A DNA stretch of 64,000 nucleotides from Streptomyces pactum. Lineage in GTDB: Bacteria; Actinomycetota; Actinomycetes; Streptomycetales; Streptomycetaceae. The translations under genes were made by a program, and so were the position numbers. The notes under the pieces were generated by a model. That model was not told where the DNA came from and did no database searches. It saw only the letters and a program-made list of their open reading frames with translations. The stretch is from contig NZ_JACYXC010000001.1 in assembly GCF_016031615.1 (NCBI RefSeq), positions 4,154,001-4,218,000 on the forward strand, in the 5' to 3' direction. Each line of letters starts with the position of its first letter. The first letter of the stretch is position 1. Positions 18,442-27,049 of the stretch are shown piece by piece.

Positions 18442-20900
18442 TCAGGGGATCTGCTCGGCCTCCCGCTCCGCCTGGTGGCGCTGCTTGCACTCGTCCAGGT
18501 GGCGCTGGACGTCGTCGTCGTCGAGGTCGGTGAGCCCGTACCGCTGTCGCAGCAGCCGGCCGAACTGGAAGGCCGAGGGGTACCGGCTGTGGTCGGCGAG
18601 GTGCCGGCGGAACGCGCCGTAGCAGATGTCCTCCAGCGGCATCTCCTCCAGCAGCCGGCCCATCCCCTGCGCGGTCCACTCCGCCTCGCCGCCGTCCTGG
18701 GTGCGGGCCTCGTCCGTGGCGCCGGCCGGCTCCCCGGGTACGTCGTGCTCCAGCGGGCCCGGGGCGTACGGGCGGTGGTCACCGGAGCCCGGACCGCCGC
18801 CGGCGCGCGCCCGGTCCCGGCCCGAGGAGGCGGTCGTCTCCGGCCCGGTCCGCCGCGCGTCGTCGGGGCTGCCGGCGGTGGCGGCTGCGCCTCCGCCGGC
18901 CGTGCCCGTGCTCCCGTCGGCGCCGTCACCGTGGCCGGCGGCGGGACTCTCGCCGTGGCCGGCGTCCGGGCCGTCGTGCTCGGCGGCGCCGGTGGGGCCG
19001 GAACCGGTCGCGGCTGCGGCGTGGTCCTGGGCCCGGTCGCCGGCACCGGTACCGGCCGGTGGGGCGTACGCGGCCGGCGCGGCGGTCATCTCGCCGGGGT
19101 GCCCGGCGGTGCCGGCCGCCTCGGAGCCGGGACCGGCCGCGGTCGGGGGCCCGTACTCCGCAGGGAGCCCGTACCCGGCCGGAACCCCGTAACCGGCGGG
19201 CACCCCGTACGCCGCGGACAGTTCGTACCCGGCGGGCGGCCCGTATTCGGCCGGGGAACCGTACGTCGCGAGGAACGGGTAACCGGCGGGGTCGGGCGCG
19301 CCGTTCACCGGTGCGCCGGGCAGGGGCACCGGGGGCTGCCCGGCGTGTCCGGCGTATCCGGCCTCCGGGGCGGGGTTGGGCTGGTGCGGCGCCGGCCCGT
19401 GTCCGTGCCCGGTCCCGTTCCCCTGGGCGTGGTCGTGTGCGTTGCCGTTGCCGGGCTCGTCGCCGCGCGGCACCTGCCCATGCCCATGCCCGTGTTCGGG
19501 GCCGGGACCGGGGCCGTGTCCGTGCTGCCCGTTTCCGTGTGGTGCGTTCGCCGGACCGGGACCGGGGCCGGCCGCCGTCCGACCGTCGGTCATGACGGCC
19601 GGGACGGGCTGGTAGACCGGCAGCGGTGCGGAGAGCGGCAGCGCCTGGGGCGGCTGTTCGCCGGCCGCGGCACCCACCCCGGCCACCGGCGGAACCCCGG
19701 CACCGGCCACCGGCTGAGCCCCCGCCCCGGCCACCGGCCGGGAACCGTCCGCGGCGCCCGTCCGCGGACCGGACTCCGGCCGCGTCCCCGGGACCGGCTG
19801 GGTTCCGGCCCCGGCCTCCGGTCGGGGACCGGCCGCGGGCTGAGCCGCGGCTCCCGGCCGGGAGGCACCCGGCGTCTTGCCGCCGGTCGGGCCGGCCGGG
19901 TTCGCGTGCCGGTGGCCCGGCACCCCGGTCGGCTCCGGGGCGGCTGCCGCCGGCCCGTTCGGGGCCGCCTCCGTCCCGGTCGGGGCCTGGACGGCCGGGC
20001 CCGCGGCGGCGGGTCCCGTGGCGGGACCGTGCGCCGCCGGGCCGGCGGGGACGGGCCCGGGAACGCCGTCCGCCGCCGGGGACGCCTGGGCCGGCGCGTC
20101 CCCGGGGGACCGTTCGGAGCCGTCGGACGGTTCGGGCCGGTCGGCTCCGTCGGCCCCGGCCGGGGTGCCGCCCGCCGTCCCCGCCGGGGCCGGCGCGGTC
20201 GGGTCCGTACCGGCCGTTCCCGGCTCTGCCGTACCCGGGCCGGCCGGGGCTTCCGGTGCCGCCGGACCGGTTCCGGCGGGTGCGGTCCGCGCCGGCGCCA
20301 CCGCGAGCGCCGTGCCGCCCGTCGTGCTGCCCGCGCGGCCGGCGGTGAGGGCGGGCCGTACCACCGGCGGTTCGATCCCGGCGGCGGCCAGCCCCGCGTC
20401 GGCGGTCTCGGACAGCGGCACCCCGTACCGGGCCAGCCGCAGCGGCATCAGCGACTCCACCGGCGCCTTGCGCTTCCAGGCCCGGCCGTACCGGGCCCGC
20501 AGCCGCGCCCGGTACACCAGCCGGTCCTGCTCGATCCTGATCACCTCGTCGTAGGAGCGCAGCTCCCACAGCTTCATCCGGCGCCAGAGCCGGAAGGTGG
20601 GGACCGGTGCGAGCAGCCAGCGGGCGATCCGTACCGACTCCATGTGCCGGTCGGCGGTGATGTCGGCGATCCGCCCGACGGCGTGCCGGGCGGCCTCCAC
20701 CGAGACGACGAAGAGGACCGGGATCACCGCGTGCATCCCCACGCCCAGCGGGTCCGGCCAGGCCGCGGCGCCGTTGAAGGCGATGGTGGCGGCGGTCAGC
20801 AGCCACGCGGTCTGCCGCAGCAGCGGGAACGGGATGCGGATCCAGGTGAGCAGCAGGTCCAGGGCGAGCAGGACGACGATGCCCGCGTCGATGCCGATCG
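18442..20900 (-). pseudogene. DUF2637 membrane protein, C-terminal part, separated from its start by the inserted element
   Basis: Codons from ATC GGC ATC GAC onward encode GIDAGIVVLLALDLLLTW, two further membrane helices, then a conserved basic segment (RWLLAPVPTFRLWRRMKLWE, ESLMPLRLARYGVPLSE). A very long Pro/Gly/Ala-rich disordered region with GYGVPAGYG-type repeats follows, and an acidic helical C-terminus. This is the DUF2637 layout seen in streptomycete membrane proteins and in plasmid-transfer-related proteins. The missing first 51-54 residues lie 11.7 kb away at 32603-32759, and excision at CGATCG would recreate an 872-codon gene. The open frame continues into the element up to about 21246 but without a plausible native start. 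Confidence 0.9.
20895..20900. repeat. Left junction core CGATCG
   Basis: The hexamer CGATCG, part of the DUF2637 reading frame, borders the element here and recurs at 32597-32602. It is either a 6-bp target duplication or the recombination core shared by both att sites. Confidence 0.85.
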
Positions 20901-20982
20901 TTATATCGCTTGTCTGTTGTGGGTGTTGCTTTCCCGTACCGATGGCATCAGTAGAGGTCAGACGAGGTCCGGCCCTGCCCTG

Positions 20983-21006
20983 GCATGCAACGAGCCTGTT
21001 GCATGC
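20983..21006. terminator. Perfect hairpin near the left end of the element
   Basis: GCATGCAAC (20983-20991) pairs with GTTGCATGC (20998-21006) around a 6-base loop. It lies just after the stop of the SLATT-like gene (minus strand), so it can act as its terminator. Because CTGTTG also occurs close to both element ends, it could instead be a recombinase-binding site. Confidence 0.6.
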
Positions 21007-21016
21007 GAAGGTCCTA

Positions 21017-21847
21017 TCACTGGCTCCGCTGTTGCTCAGGTGACTGTTCCAGTTGCAGTTCCCGCTTGCGCTGCTCTTCCTTGATCTTTTCGACGAGGCG
21101 CGCGAACCGCCGCAGTCGTTCCTTCTCGCCCTCCTCGGGAGTGAGGGAGGGATCGACGGACTCGTACTCGTCGAGATGGAACTGGACCGCGGTGTAGTGC
21201 TTCTCGAGTTCGTCCGCGGTGGACTGCAGGTTGAAGCCGCGCTCACGGAACTTGAAGTAGCCCGACAGCCCGGCGGACACGCCGACCGTGGCGCTGAGGA
21301 TGGTGGCTGCCAGGTTCAGCGGCGTGATGTTGTTGTCCATGGCGACCAAGGTTGAAGCGACGATCGACCCGGCGATGATGAGCGCCTGGAGTGCGTTGTT
21401 CACGCGCCGGTTGCGGGTTGCCCTTACCCGGTATGCGTCCATCAGTTCAAGCGTCGACTCCCGGTAGATCCGCAGTGCGGCCTCGGAGTCGAGAGGGAGC
21501 GCCGCTGCGGCGTTCTGCTTCTCCGCGAGCTTCTGGCGCAGTTCGGACGTGTGGTCGACCTTGGTCTTCCGGTTGGACATCAGCATGACGCCTGCGCCGA
21601 CCCACAGGACTGCCACGATGATGAGCCCTGCCCACCGAGTGAAGGTCGGCTTCTCTTCCCAGAGGCCGATGACGACCGTATAGCCGAGGAGGCCGGTCAG
21701 GACCATGGAGCCGAAGGCGATCAGGTAGTACATCCGCCGCTGGAAGCGTGTGGCCTTCAGATTTTCCAGAGCGTGGTCGTAGGCCCTGCTCTTTTCCCGG
21801 TACTCGCTCTCCAGCGCGGTGATTTCGGCTTCGGTCAGTCGGGCCAC
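21017..21847 (-). CDS. SLATT / DUF4231-like four-helix membrane protein (putative defence effector)
   Basis: The 276-residue product has a basic helical N-terminus, a helix pair at about 40-63 and 72-91, a polar coiled region, and a second pair at about 150-170 and 177-199. The last pair ends SAGLSGYFKFRERGFNLQSTADELE, a signature of DUF4231/SLATT proteins. A long charged Glu/Arg coiled tail follows. SLATT-fold proteins are known as membrane effectors thought to open pores when a linked sensor detects phage. No nucleotidyltransferase or SLOG partner lies next to it, so the trigger is unknown. The start is GTG 21847 with GGGGGAG upstream. It is the leftmost cargo gene of the element. Confidence 0.75.
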   Translation of the reverse strand: MARLTEAEITALESEYREKSRAYDHALENLKATRFQRRMYYLIAFGSMVLTGLLGYTVVIGLWEEKPTFTRWAGLIIVAVLWVGAGVMLMSNRKTKVDHTSELRQKLAEKQNAAAALPLDSEAALRIYRESTLELMDAYRVRATRNRRVNNALQALIIAGSIVASTLVAMDNNITPLNLAATILSATVGVSAGLSGYFKFRERGFNLQSTADELEKHYTAVQFHLDEYESVDPSLTPEEGEKERLRRFARLVEKIKEEQRKRELQLEQSPEQQRSQ

Positions 21848-22155
21848 AGCGTGTCTCCCCCGTGTACATGCGGACGTAGCCGCTACTCGCGCTGCGAGTG
21901 ACTTCGGCTTGATCCGTGTCGAGCGCGGCAGTCACCCTAAGTACGTCAGGCGGCACCAGTACACCTCGCCATGAACACTTGGCCGAAAGTCGCCGAGGTG
22001 TGAGTCGATGGCTTCTCGGATCGGCGCAGAGTGCGCGGTGACCACCAGTAACATCCGCTGGTTCGTGCGGCCGGCGTGGGGGACGTAGTTGGGTCGCGAA
22101 AAGAGTGTGACCAGGGAGCGGCGTATGGGGCTGTGGGGACCGATTCGCCGGCAGG
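21848..22155. other. Gap in the element with a possible minus-strand gene remnant
   Basis: The minus strand can be read as RPNYVPHAGRTNQRMLLVV through HGEVYWCRLTYLG with a stop at 21932. Its composition looks protein-like, but it has no acceptable start codon. The upstream 60 bp next to the SLATT-like gene should contain its promoter. No known domain is recognised. Confidence 0.3.
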
Positions 22156-22497
22156 TCGGATCTGGATGAGGAACCGTCGGAGCCGAGCCGCGCAGAGAAC
22201 CTACGCGTCGCAGTCGGCATTGGTACGGCACAGATGCGCTGCCACCAGGACACCTGGGCGTACTTTGTCGAGGAGTCCGAGAAGAGCAGCATCCTCCGGG
22301 ACTCACACGTCTTCCGGCCTGCGGCCGAGGAGGAGATCGCCCGCGAGGTCGGCGGCATGGTCGTGGTCCCGATCTCTGGCAGCAGCCTCGCTGAACCGCT
22401 GGACCGATGTATTGGCATCCAATTGCGGAACTGGAGCTCCAACTGGACTTGCTCCACACTGGTGGGTGAGCGATCACTCGTGCTCTCGGTCATGTGA
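22156..22497 (+). pseudogene. Truncated hypothetical gene remnant
   Basis: A plus-strand frame with good codon bias encodes VAVGIGTAQMRCHQDTWAYF and on to EEIAREVGGMVVVPISG, then SLVLSVM and a stop. There is no start codon with a ribosome-binding site; the first ATG (22234) lies inside the apparently conserved stretch. It is best explained as the surviving part of a gene disrupted during element assembly. No family is recognised. Confidence 0.4.
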
Positions 22498-22574
22498 CGT
22501 CGGCTGCTGAGGCCGACGGAAACGTGCTCGACGATCGTCTCGTGGTCCAACCTGAGAGCTGAGATAGGGGCGTC

Positions 22575-22787
22575 GTGAGGATCAGAAGTATCCGGTGGCT
22601 GCTGGCGCCTGTGACGCAGTGGCGTGTACATCGCCTGATGGCGGCCCAGGGGCCTTCGATCTCGTACGAGGTGGCTTGGACGCTGGTGCGCCTGGGGCAG
22701 AAGCCCGAAGAGCTGCCGTTCGCTCAGGCGGCGTGGCGACAGGCGGCCGCGCAGACGGTATCGCGCTCGCCCGAGGGAATGCAGTGA
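22575..22787 (+). CDS. Small basic protein, possibly related to the DUF2637 juxtamembrane segment
   Basis: The 70-residue frame starts with GTG 22575 and reads MRIRSIRWLLAPVTQWRVHR, followed by SISYEVAWTLVRLG. The stretch IRWLLAPV-x(3)-R-x(2)-R-x-M resembles ARWLLAPVPTFRLWRRM of the interrupted DUF2637 protein, and SYEV parallels SYDEV. It lies 83 bp before the DUF2971 gene on the same strand and may be co-transcribed. Role unknown. It could be a remnant rather than a functional gene. Confidence 0.45.
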   Translation: MRIRSIRWLLAPVTQWRVHRLMAAQGPSISYEVAWTLVRLGQKPEELPFAQAAWRQAAAQTVSRSPEGMQ

Positions 22788-22869
22788 GCATTTCCGCCTG
22801 AGCCATCGGTAAGAGCAGCCAGACTGACCGGATAGGCGTAGAGCGCGAAGGGAAGGCGACGTACCGGCC

Positions 22870-24348
22870 ATGAGTGAAGAAGGTGCATCGCCTCCCGGCC
22901 AATCAGCATGCGAAGAGCCCGGAGGTTCTGTGGACTTCAGCGAGTATGAGACGCTTGTGGCTCCGCGGGAGCTCACCGGGCATCTGTTTCACTACACGAG
23001 TGTCGATGCGGCAGTCTCTGGCATCCTCCCCTCTCAAACCCTGCGCCTATCCCCGTATACGGCGACGAACGATCTGTGGGAGTCCGAACCCCACTACCCG
23101 GTGCTCACTTCCTCCGGCGAGTCCCCGGCGGCGTCCGACTTCACCGTGTGGGATGACCTCGACCGGCAGCTGCGCCAGCACGCCAAGGTGGCGTGCCTGA
23201 CCCAGGACATTGCGCTGCCTGAGAGCGTGTTCAATCCGGATGCCCTGCGCGGCTGGGCGCACCTGGCATTGTGGGCGCACTACGGGGGCCGGCACGCTGG
23301 TGTGTGCCTGCGGTTCGACCGCGAGCGGCTCGTCGCTTCCTTCCTCAAGGCGCACGCAGGTCCGACGTCGCTAGCCTTCCACGGCCCCGTGCACTACCTC
23401 ACGTCTCAGAACAGCCCGGTGACCCGGGGCGTCGATACCCGCCAAGTCGGCGAGTTCGGCAGTGACGCCGTGGCGCTGGCCTACGGGGAGAAGTACAAGG
23501 ACCAGTTGTTCTTCCGTAAGCACCTGGACTGGGACAGTGAGAGTGAGTACCGGCTTGTCGTGCTCAACCAGACGGCCGACTACGAGTTCGTCGACATCCG
23601 CGAAGCGCTCACTGGTGTGATCCTAGGCAGCGCCTTCCCGCCGAACCGTGTCACCGACTTGCTCAAGGCCCTGGAACCGTATGAGATCCCGGTGGAACAG
23701 ATCCGCTACCTCAACCGCAGGATGCAGTGCCTGCCGTTCGAGAAAGCGACGCTGCGGGAAACGGCACCAGCACTCTCTCCCCTACCCTCGGTTACTCCGC
23801 GCCGGACCGGGTCCCTGGCCGAACGGTGGGCGGCTCTGCGAGCGGCTGAGGCCGAAGCCAAGGCGCACAAAGAGAGCGCTGCCCCGGTGGTTGCGGCGGC
23901 TGACCGGATGCTGTTCGAGGGTATCGGCACTCTCGCCGCCGGGCTAGCAGACTGGCCTGCGACCGCGGTGGACACGCATTCCCACACCGGGGCCATCCCG
24001 CCAGAGCACCAGCAGCGGAGTCCGGGGCTGCCCGGGGAAACCGTCTATGCCCAGACCGGCTACATGTGTGTGGTGGAAAACCTACCCACCTACTCGTACA
24101 CGCTCGTTGCGGCCGCAGCCGTCCAGGTCCTGGCCGAGGGGCGTCTGCGACTGCACGCCGTGATCACAACGGAAAGCTGGCGGCCTAACGGCAACCGACG
24201 GGAAGAGCACTGGCGTGACACCCAGGAATGCGCCACAGAGGAGATCGAGGTGGTGGTGACGCAGTTGCTGACTGAACTTACCCACCAAGTGCACAGCGTG
24301 CGCCCGCTGTTCGATCAGGAGCGCAGCCAGCAGACCCCCTCTCCATGA
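22870..24348 (+). CDS. DUF2971 domain protein (putative defence-associated)
   Basis: The 492-residue product contains the DUF2971 pattern between about residues 35 and 270. HLFHYTSVDAAVSGIL comes first, then TATNDLWESEP, a middle ALWAHYGGRHAGVCLRFDRE segment, and LTGVILGSAFPPNRV. A second, unrecognised domain of about 170 residues follows after an Ala/Glu/Lys-rich helix. DUF2971 genes are often found in phage-defence loci and next to toxins, but no biochemical activity is established. ATG 22870 has GGGAAGG about 15 bp upstream. The next cargo gene follows on the same strand after 156 bp rich in stem-loops. Confidence 0.75.
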   Translation: MSEEGASPPGQSACEEPGGSVDFSEYETLVAPRELTGHLFHYTSVDAAVSGILPSQTLRLSPYTATNDLWESEPHYPVLTSSGESPAASDFTVWDDLDRQLRQHAKVACLTQDIALPESVFNPDALRGWAHLALWAHYGGRHAGVCLRFDRERLVASFLKAHAGPTSLAFHGPVHYLTSQNSPVTRGVDTRQVGEFGSDAVALAYGEKYKDQLFFRKHLDWDSESEYRLVVLNQTADYEFVDIREALTGVILGSAFPPNRVTDLLKALEPYEIPVEQIRYLNRRMQCLPFEKATLRETAPALSPLPSVTPRRTGSLAERWAALRAAEAEAKAHKESAAPVVAAADRMLFEGIGTLAAGLADWPATAVDTHSHTGAIPPEHQQRSPGLPGETVYAQTGYMCVVENLPTYSYTLVAAAAVQVLAEGRLRLHAVITTESWRPNGNRREEHWRDTQECATEEIEVVVTQLLTELTHQVHSVRPLFDQERSQQTPSP

Positions 24349-24383
24349 GGCCGTCGGCTTTCCCTTTCTCTGCGGCCGGGACG

Positions 24384-24460
24384 ATGCGGGGTGCCCCGCG
24401 AACAGGCGACGCCGTAGCCCTTCGTCTACGGCTGAGCATGCCCCCGTATCCTCACGGGGG
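24384..24460 (+). promoter_or_regulatory. Three consecutive stem-loops upstream of the HEPN-motif gene
   Basis: Within 77 bp there are GCGGGG-TG-CCCCGC, then GCCGTAG (24411-24417) pairing with CTACGGC (24426-24432), then CCCCCGT (24441-24447) pairing with ACGGGGG (24454-24460). They lie between the DUF2971 stop and the next start. They could be a terminator, a structured leader, or a small RNA. Confidence 0.5.
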
Positions 24461-24504
24461 GATGACGAAGCAGCCCATCCGGCCGGCTGCGAGGATCGCA
24501 CGAG

Positions 24505-26439
24505 ATGTGGGCGGCCACAGTGATGATCGATTACAACGTCAGTGACCACTGGTCCGCCGACGATCCGGACTGGCTGAAGTCTCTTGTCTCATCGCTCGAC
24601 CGCCGCCACGGTGTCAGCACCGTGGTACCGCTCACCGTGCTCGCAGAGGAAGTCCTGCAGTGGGTGGAGCTTGCCAGCGGCGTCGATGCCTGGAAGAACT
24701 CCGCCAACCGAAAATCGCTCCAGCTCGACCTCGATGAGTCCGTCGGCGCGCTCGGCGCCTCGCTCCGTGCGCGCATCGCCGCACCACTCGAACGGTTCCA
24801 AACCGCCTTCTCGCAGCTCACCGGAAGCCCCGCGGAGATCTTGAAGCAGCCTCCGGGTACCCGCACCGACGCCCGCTGGACCAACGTCACCGGGACTGCG
24901 AAGGATCTCCTCGAAGCGCTCGAGGCAGACGAAGCCGTCCGCTCCAGCTGGGATGACCTCGTGGCCACCGCTCAGGACCGCAGCCTGGAGGGCCGGGAGT
25001 ACCGCCCCATCGCCGAACTGCTCTTCGACCAGCTGCGCAGGCGGGGCCTCAACGCTGACCGGATCTTCCGCGACCTGGTCTCGATCGTCGCATTCGGCCG
25101 CGACCCCCGCGACATCCCCATCGGTCAGAAGAACGTGCCGCTGCCGGAGCGGATAGCAAGCGCCCGAACCCACATCGGCACTCCGGCCCAAGTCGAGCCG
25201 GTCGTGGTGTGGCTCGGCTACCAGGGCGTGGCTTTCCTGCACCTTTCCGCTGGGCGGGTGTCCTTCATCAATGCCCACTGGGCGGTACCCAACGCCAGCC
25301 CCGAGGGCCAGGACTTTGAACACAAGGCGGAGCTTTGGGAACTGGTGCAGCACGGCGGCATCTTCAAGGTCGCAAAGATGGCCGACGAGGAGTCCGACGT
25401 CGACTTCCTGGTGCGCGTCGACCTCGGCACCACCACGGCAGCCGGCGCGTTGGAGCGTGCCGTTCACGTGGTGAACACGATCCTCAACGTCTCGATCCAC
25501 AACTCCGGTGGCGTCCGCCCGCACCTCGCCCAGTACGGGGTTCTGCGTTCCGGCAAGGTCGGCCCTCTCAGCTGGCTTGTCTCTCGACGCGAGGCCAGCT
25601 TCCCCGATGATCGTTACGGTGAAAGCATTACCGCGGACGCGATCAGGAAACATGGGCCGCGCATCGCCTCGGCGCTGGCCCGCGAGGAGCTTCCCCGGTT
25701 CCTCGCGGCCGCACTCGAGGTGCAGACCGCCGCCGACCACCCGTTCAGCCGCGCCATGGCGATGCGCAAGCCGTCCGAAGCAGATATCAGCAGCGTGATC
25801 CCCCTCGCGGACCGTGTGGTGCAACACGTCGCGGCACACGCTGCGCTCGCCCCCAACGACCTGTTCAACCTCCTCGGCGAGCGCTGGCCACACGCTAGGT
25901 GGCTTACCGACGTGCAGCGAGCTGTTGGTATGTGCCTGCTCGGCGGCGGGAACCAGAGTGCACTGCGCAGCGAACTGACCCGAGAGTGGCTCGCGGACAA
26001 ACCGTCGCGCCCCTGGATTCTGTTCGTCGCCGACCGCTGCGGTGATCTCCTCTCGCTGTGCCGCATCGAGTCCGAGCGTGCCTGGATCAGGCGAATGTTC
26101 GCCAGTGTGAGCGACCATGCCGAGTACAGCACCCTGATCGCGAACTACACCGCCGAGGGTGCCGTGTTGAAGGCCAGACGGAACCGTGTCCGCAACGCCT
26201 TGGTGCACGGCAACCCTGTCAGCTTTCCGATTGTCGCGTCCGTGCACGAGTACGCCGAGTTCCTGAGCCGCAGCGCGCTCAACCGCGGTCTTGAGTCCTA
26301 CGTTGAGGGCACGGCGCCCGCTGCCGCACTCCGGCAACAGTCGGACGAGTTCACGGCGATGCAGGAAGGCCAGGACGCCGCCAGCTACTGGCGGACTCGT
26401 CGCACCACCCGGGCCTCAACGGCTACAGCCTCGTCATAG
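24505..26439 (+). CDS. Large uncharacterised protein with C-terminal HEPN-type Rx4H motif
   Basis: The 644-residue soluble protein matches no family I can name over its N-terminal 500 residues. Near the C-terminus RRNRVRNALVHGNPV contains R-N-A-L-V-H (about R563 to H568), the Rx4H signature of HEPN nucleases, preceded by a helical region (AEYSTLIANYTAEG) and followed by a second helix. This is the Apea-like arrangement found in abortive-infection proteins, where HEPN dimers cut RNA. The first 200 residues are largely helical. ATG 24505 is taken as the start; ATG 24523 (MIDYNVS) is an alternative. It lies convergent to the recombinase operon, after the DUF2971 gene. Confidence 0.65.
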   Translation: MWAATVMIDYNVSDHWSADDPDWLKSLVSSLDRRHGVSTVVPLTVLAEEVLQWVELASGVDAWKNSANRKSLQLDLDESVGALGASLRARIAAPLERFQTAFSQLTGSPAEILKQPPGTRTDARWTNVTGTAKDLLEALEADEAVRSSWDDLVATAQDRSLEGREYRPIAELLFDQLRRRGLNADRIFRDLVSIVAFGRDPRDIPIGQKNVPLPERIASARTHIGTPAQVEPVVVWLGYQGVAFLHLSAGRVSFINAHWAVPNASPEGQDFEHKAELWELVQHGGIFKVAKMADEESDVDFLVRVDLGTTTAAGALERAVHVVNTILNVSIHNSGGVRPHLAQYGVLRSGKVGPLSWLVSRREASFPDDRYGESITADAIRKHGPRIASALAREELPRFLAAALEVQTAADHPFSRAMAMRKPSEADISSVIPLADRVVQHVAAHAALAPNDLFNLLGERWPHARWLTDVQRAVGMCLLGGGNQSALRSELTREWLADKPSRPWILFVADRCGDLLSLCRIESERAWIRRMFASVSDHAEYSTLIANYTAEGAVLKARRNRVRNALVHGNPVSFPIVASVHEYAEFLSRSALNRGLESYVEGTAPAAALRQQSDEFTAMQEGQDAASYWRTRRTTRASTATASS

Positions 26440-26614
26440 GCGCGGGCATGAGGCACCGGGACTTCCTCATGTACTGCCCGTGCTTCCCTCACCTCGACCG
26501 ATTCGCACACGCGGGGCGCCTATGACGGTATGTGCCTGGTACCTCTCGAACGTCTCCCCTCTCGCCATAGTGCTGCTCCACGGGGAGCCGTTACAACGCC
26601 CCGGACCGTCGAGC

Positions 26615-27049
26615 TCAGGTGGTAGGTGTCCGCCGGGACGGCAGGGGCAGCACTCGTGCTGATTTCGCGTCTTGCTCGGTCAGCGCCTCGTACTCCAGCG
26701 CCATTAGGTTGATCACGGCGGCGTACGTCTGGACTCGTTCCTCAAGCTCCGAGCAGTAGCGCTGCAGTTCCGTATGCCGTCGGCGCAGGTCGTCCCGTTC
26801 CTCGACCGTCTTCTGGTGTGTGCTGCGGGTGTCCTCCGCCTGGCGGGCGCGGGCCTGGAAGAGGTCGCGCAGGTCAGTGTGCCGGTGGGTCAACTGCCAG
26901 CGCCTTACGTCGGCTTCGATGGCGAGTTGGGAGACGCTGAGGCGGCCGGTGGAGCGTTTTGGGGAGCCGGAGAGCATTCGGTCCATGGCGGCCAGGATGG
27001 CTTTGCGGACCGGGTCGGTTTCGGGCGCGGTGGCGGCGGAGTCATTCAT
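26615..27049 (-). CDS. Small coiled-coil protein of the recombinase operon (TnpC / DUF6262-like)
   Basis: The 144-residue product has an N-terminal helix-turn-helix-like part (GRLSVSQLAIEADVRRWQLT), then a heptad-rich coiled coil from about residue 65 to 125 (Asp/Glu/Arg rich, HTELQRYCSELEERVQTY). In Tn554 a comparably small coiled-coil protein, TnpC, follows the two recombinases and influences insertion. Its ATG (27049) overlaps the stop of the upstream recombinase by four bases, so it is the last gene of a coupled four-gene operon. Confidence 0.7.
   Translation of the reverse strand: MNDSAATAPETDPVRKAILAAMDRMLSGSPKRSTGRLSVSQLAIEADVRRWQLTHRHTDLRDLFQARARQAEDTRSTHQKTVEERDDLRRRHTELQRYCSELEERVQTYAAVINLMALEYEALTEQDAKSARVLPLPSRRTPTT

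Noticed and set aside
18442..21246. A single 934-codon minus-strand gene
   Set aside because: The frame fuses the real DUF2637 C-terminal part with out-of-context element sequence upstream of 20900; the true N-terminus lies at 32759.
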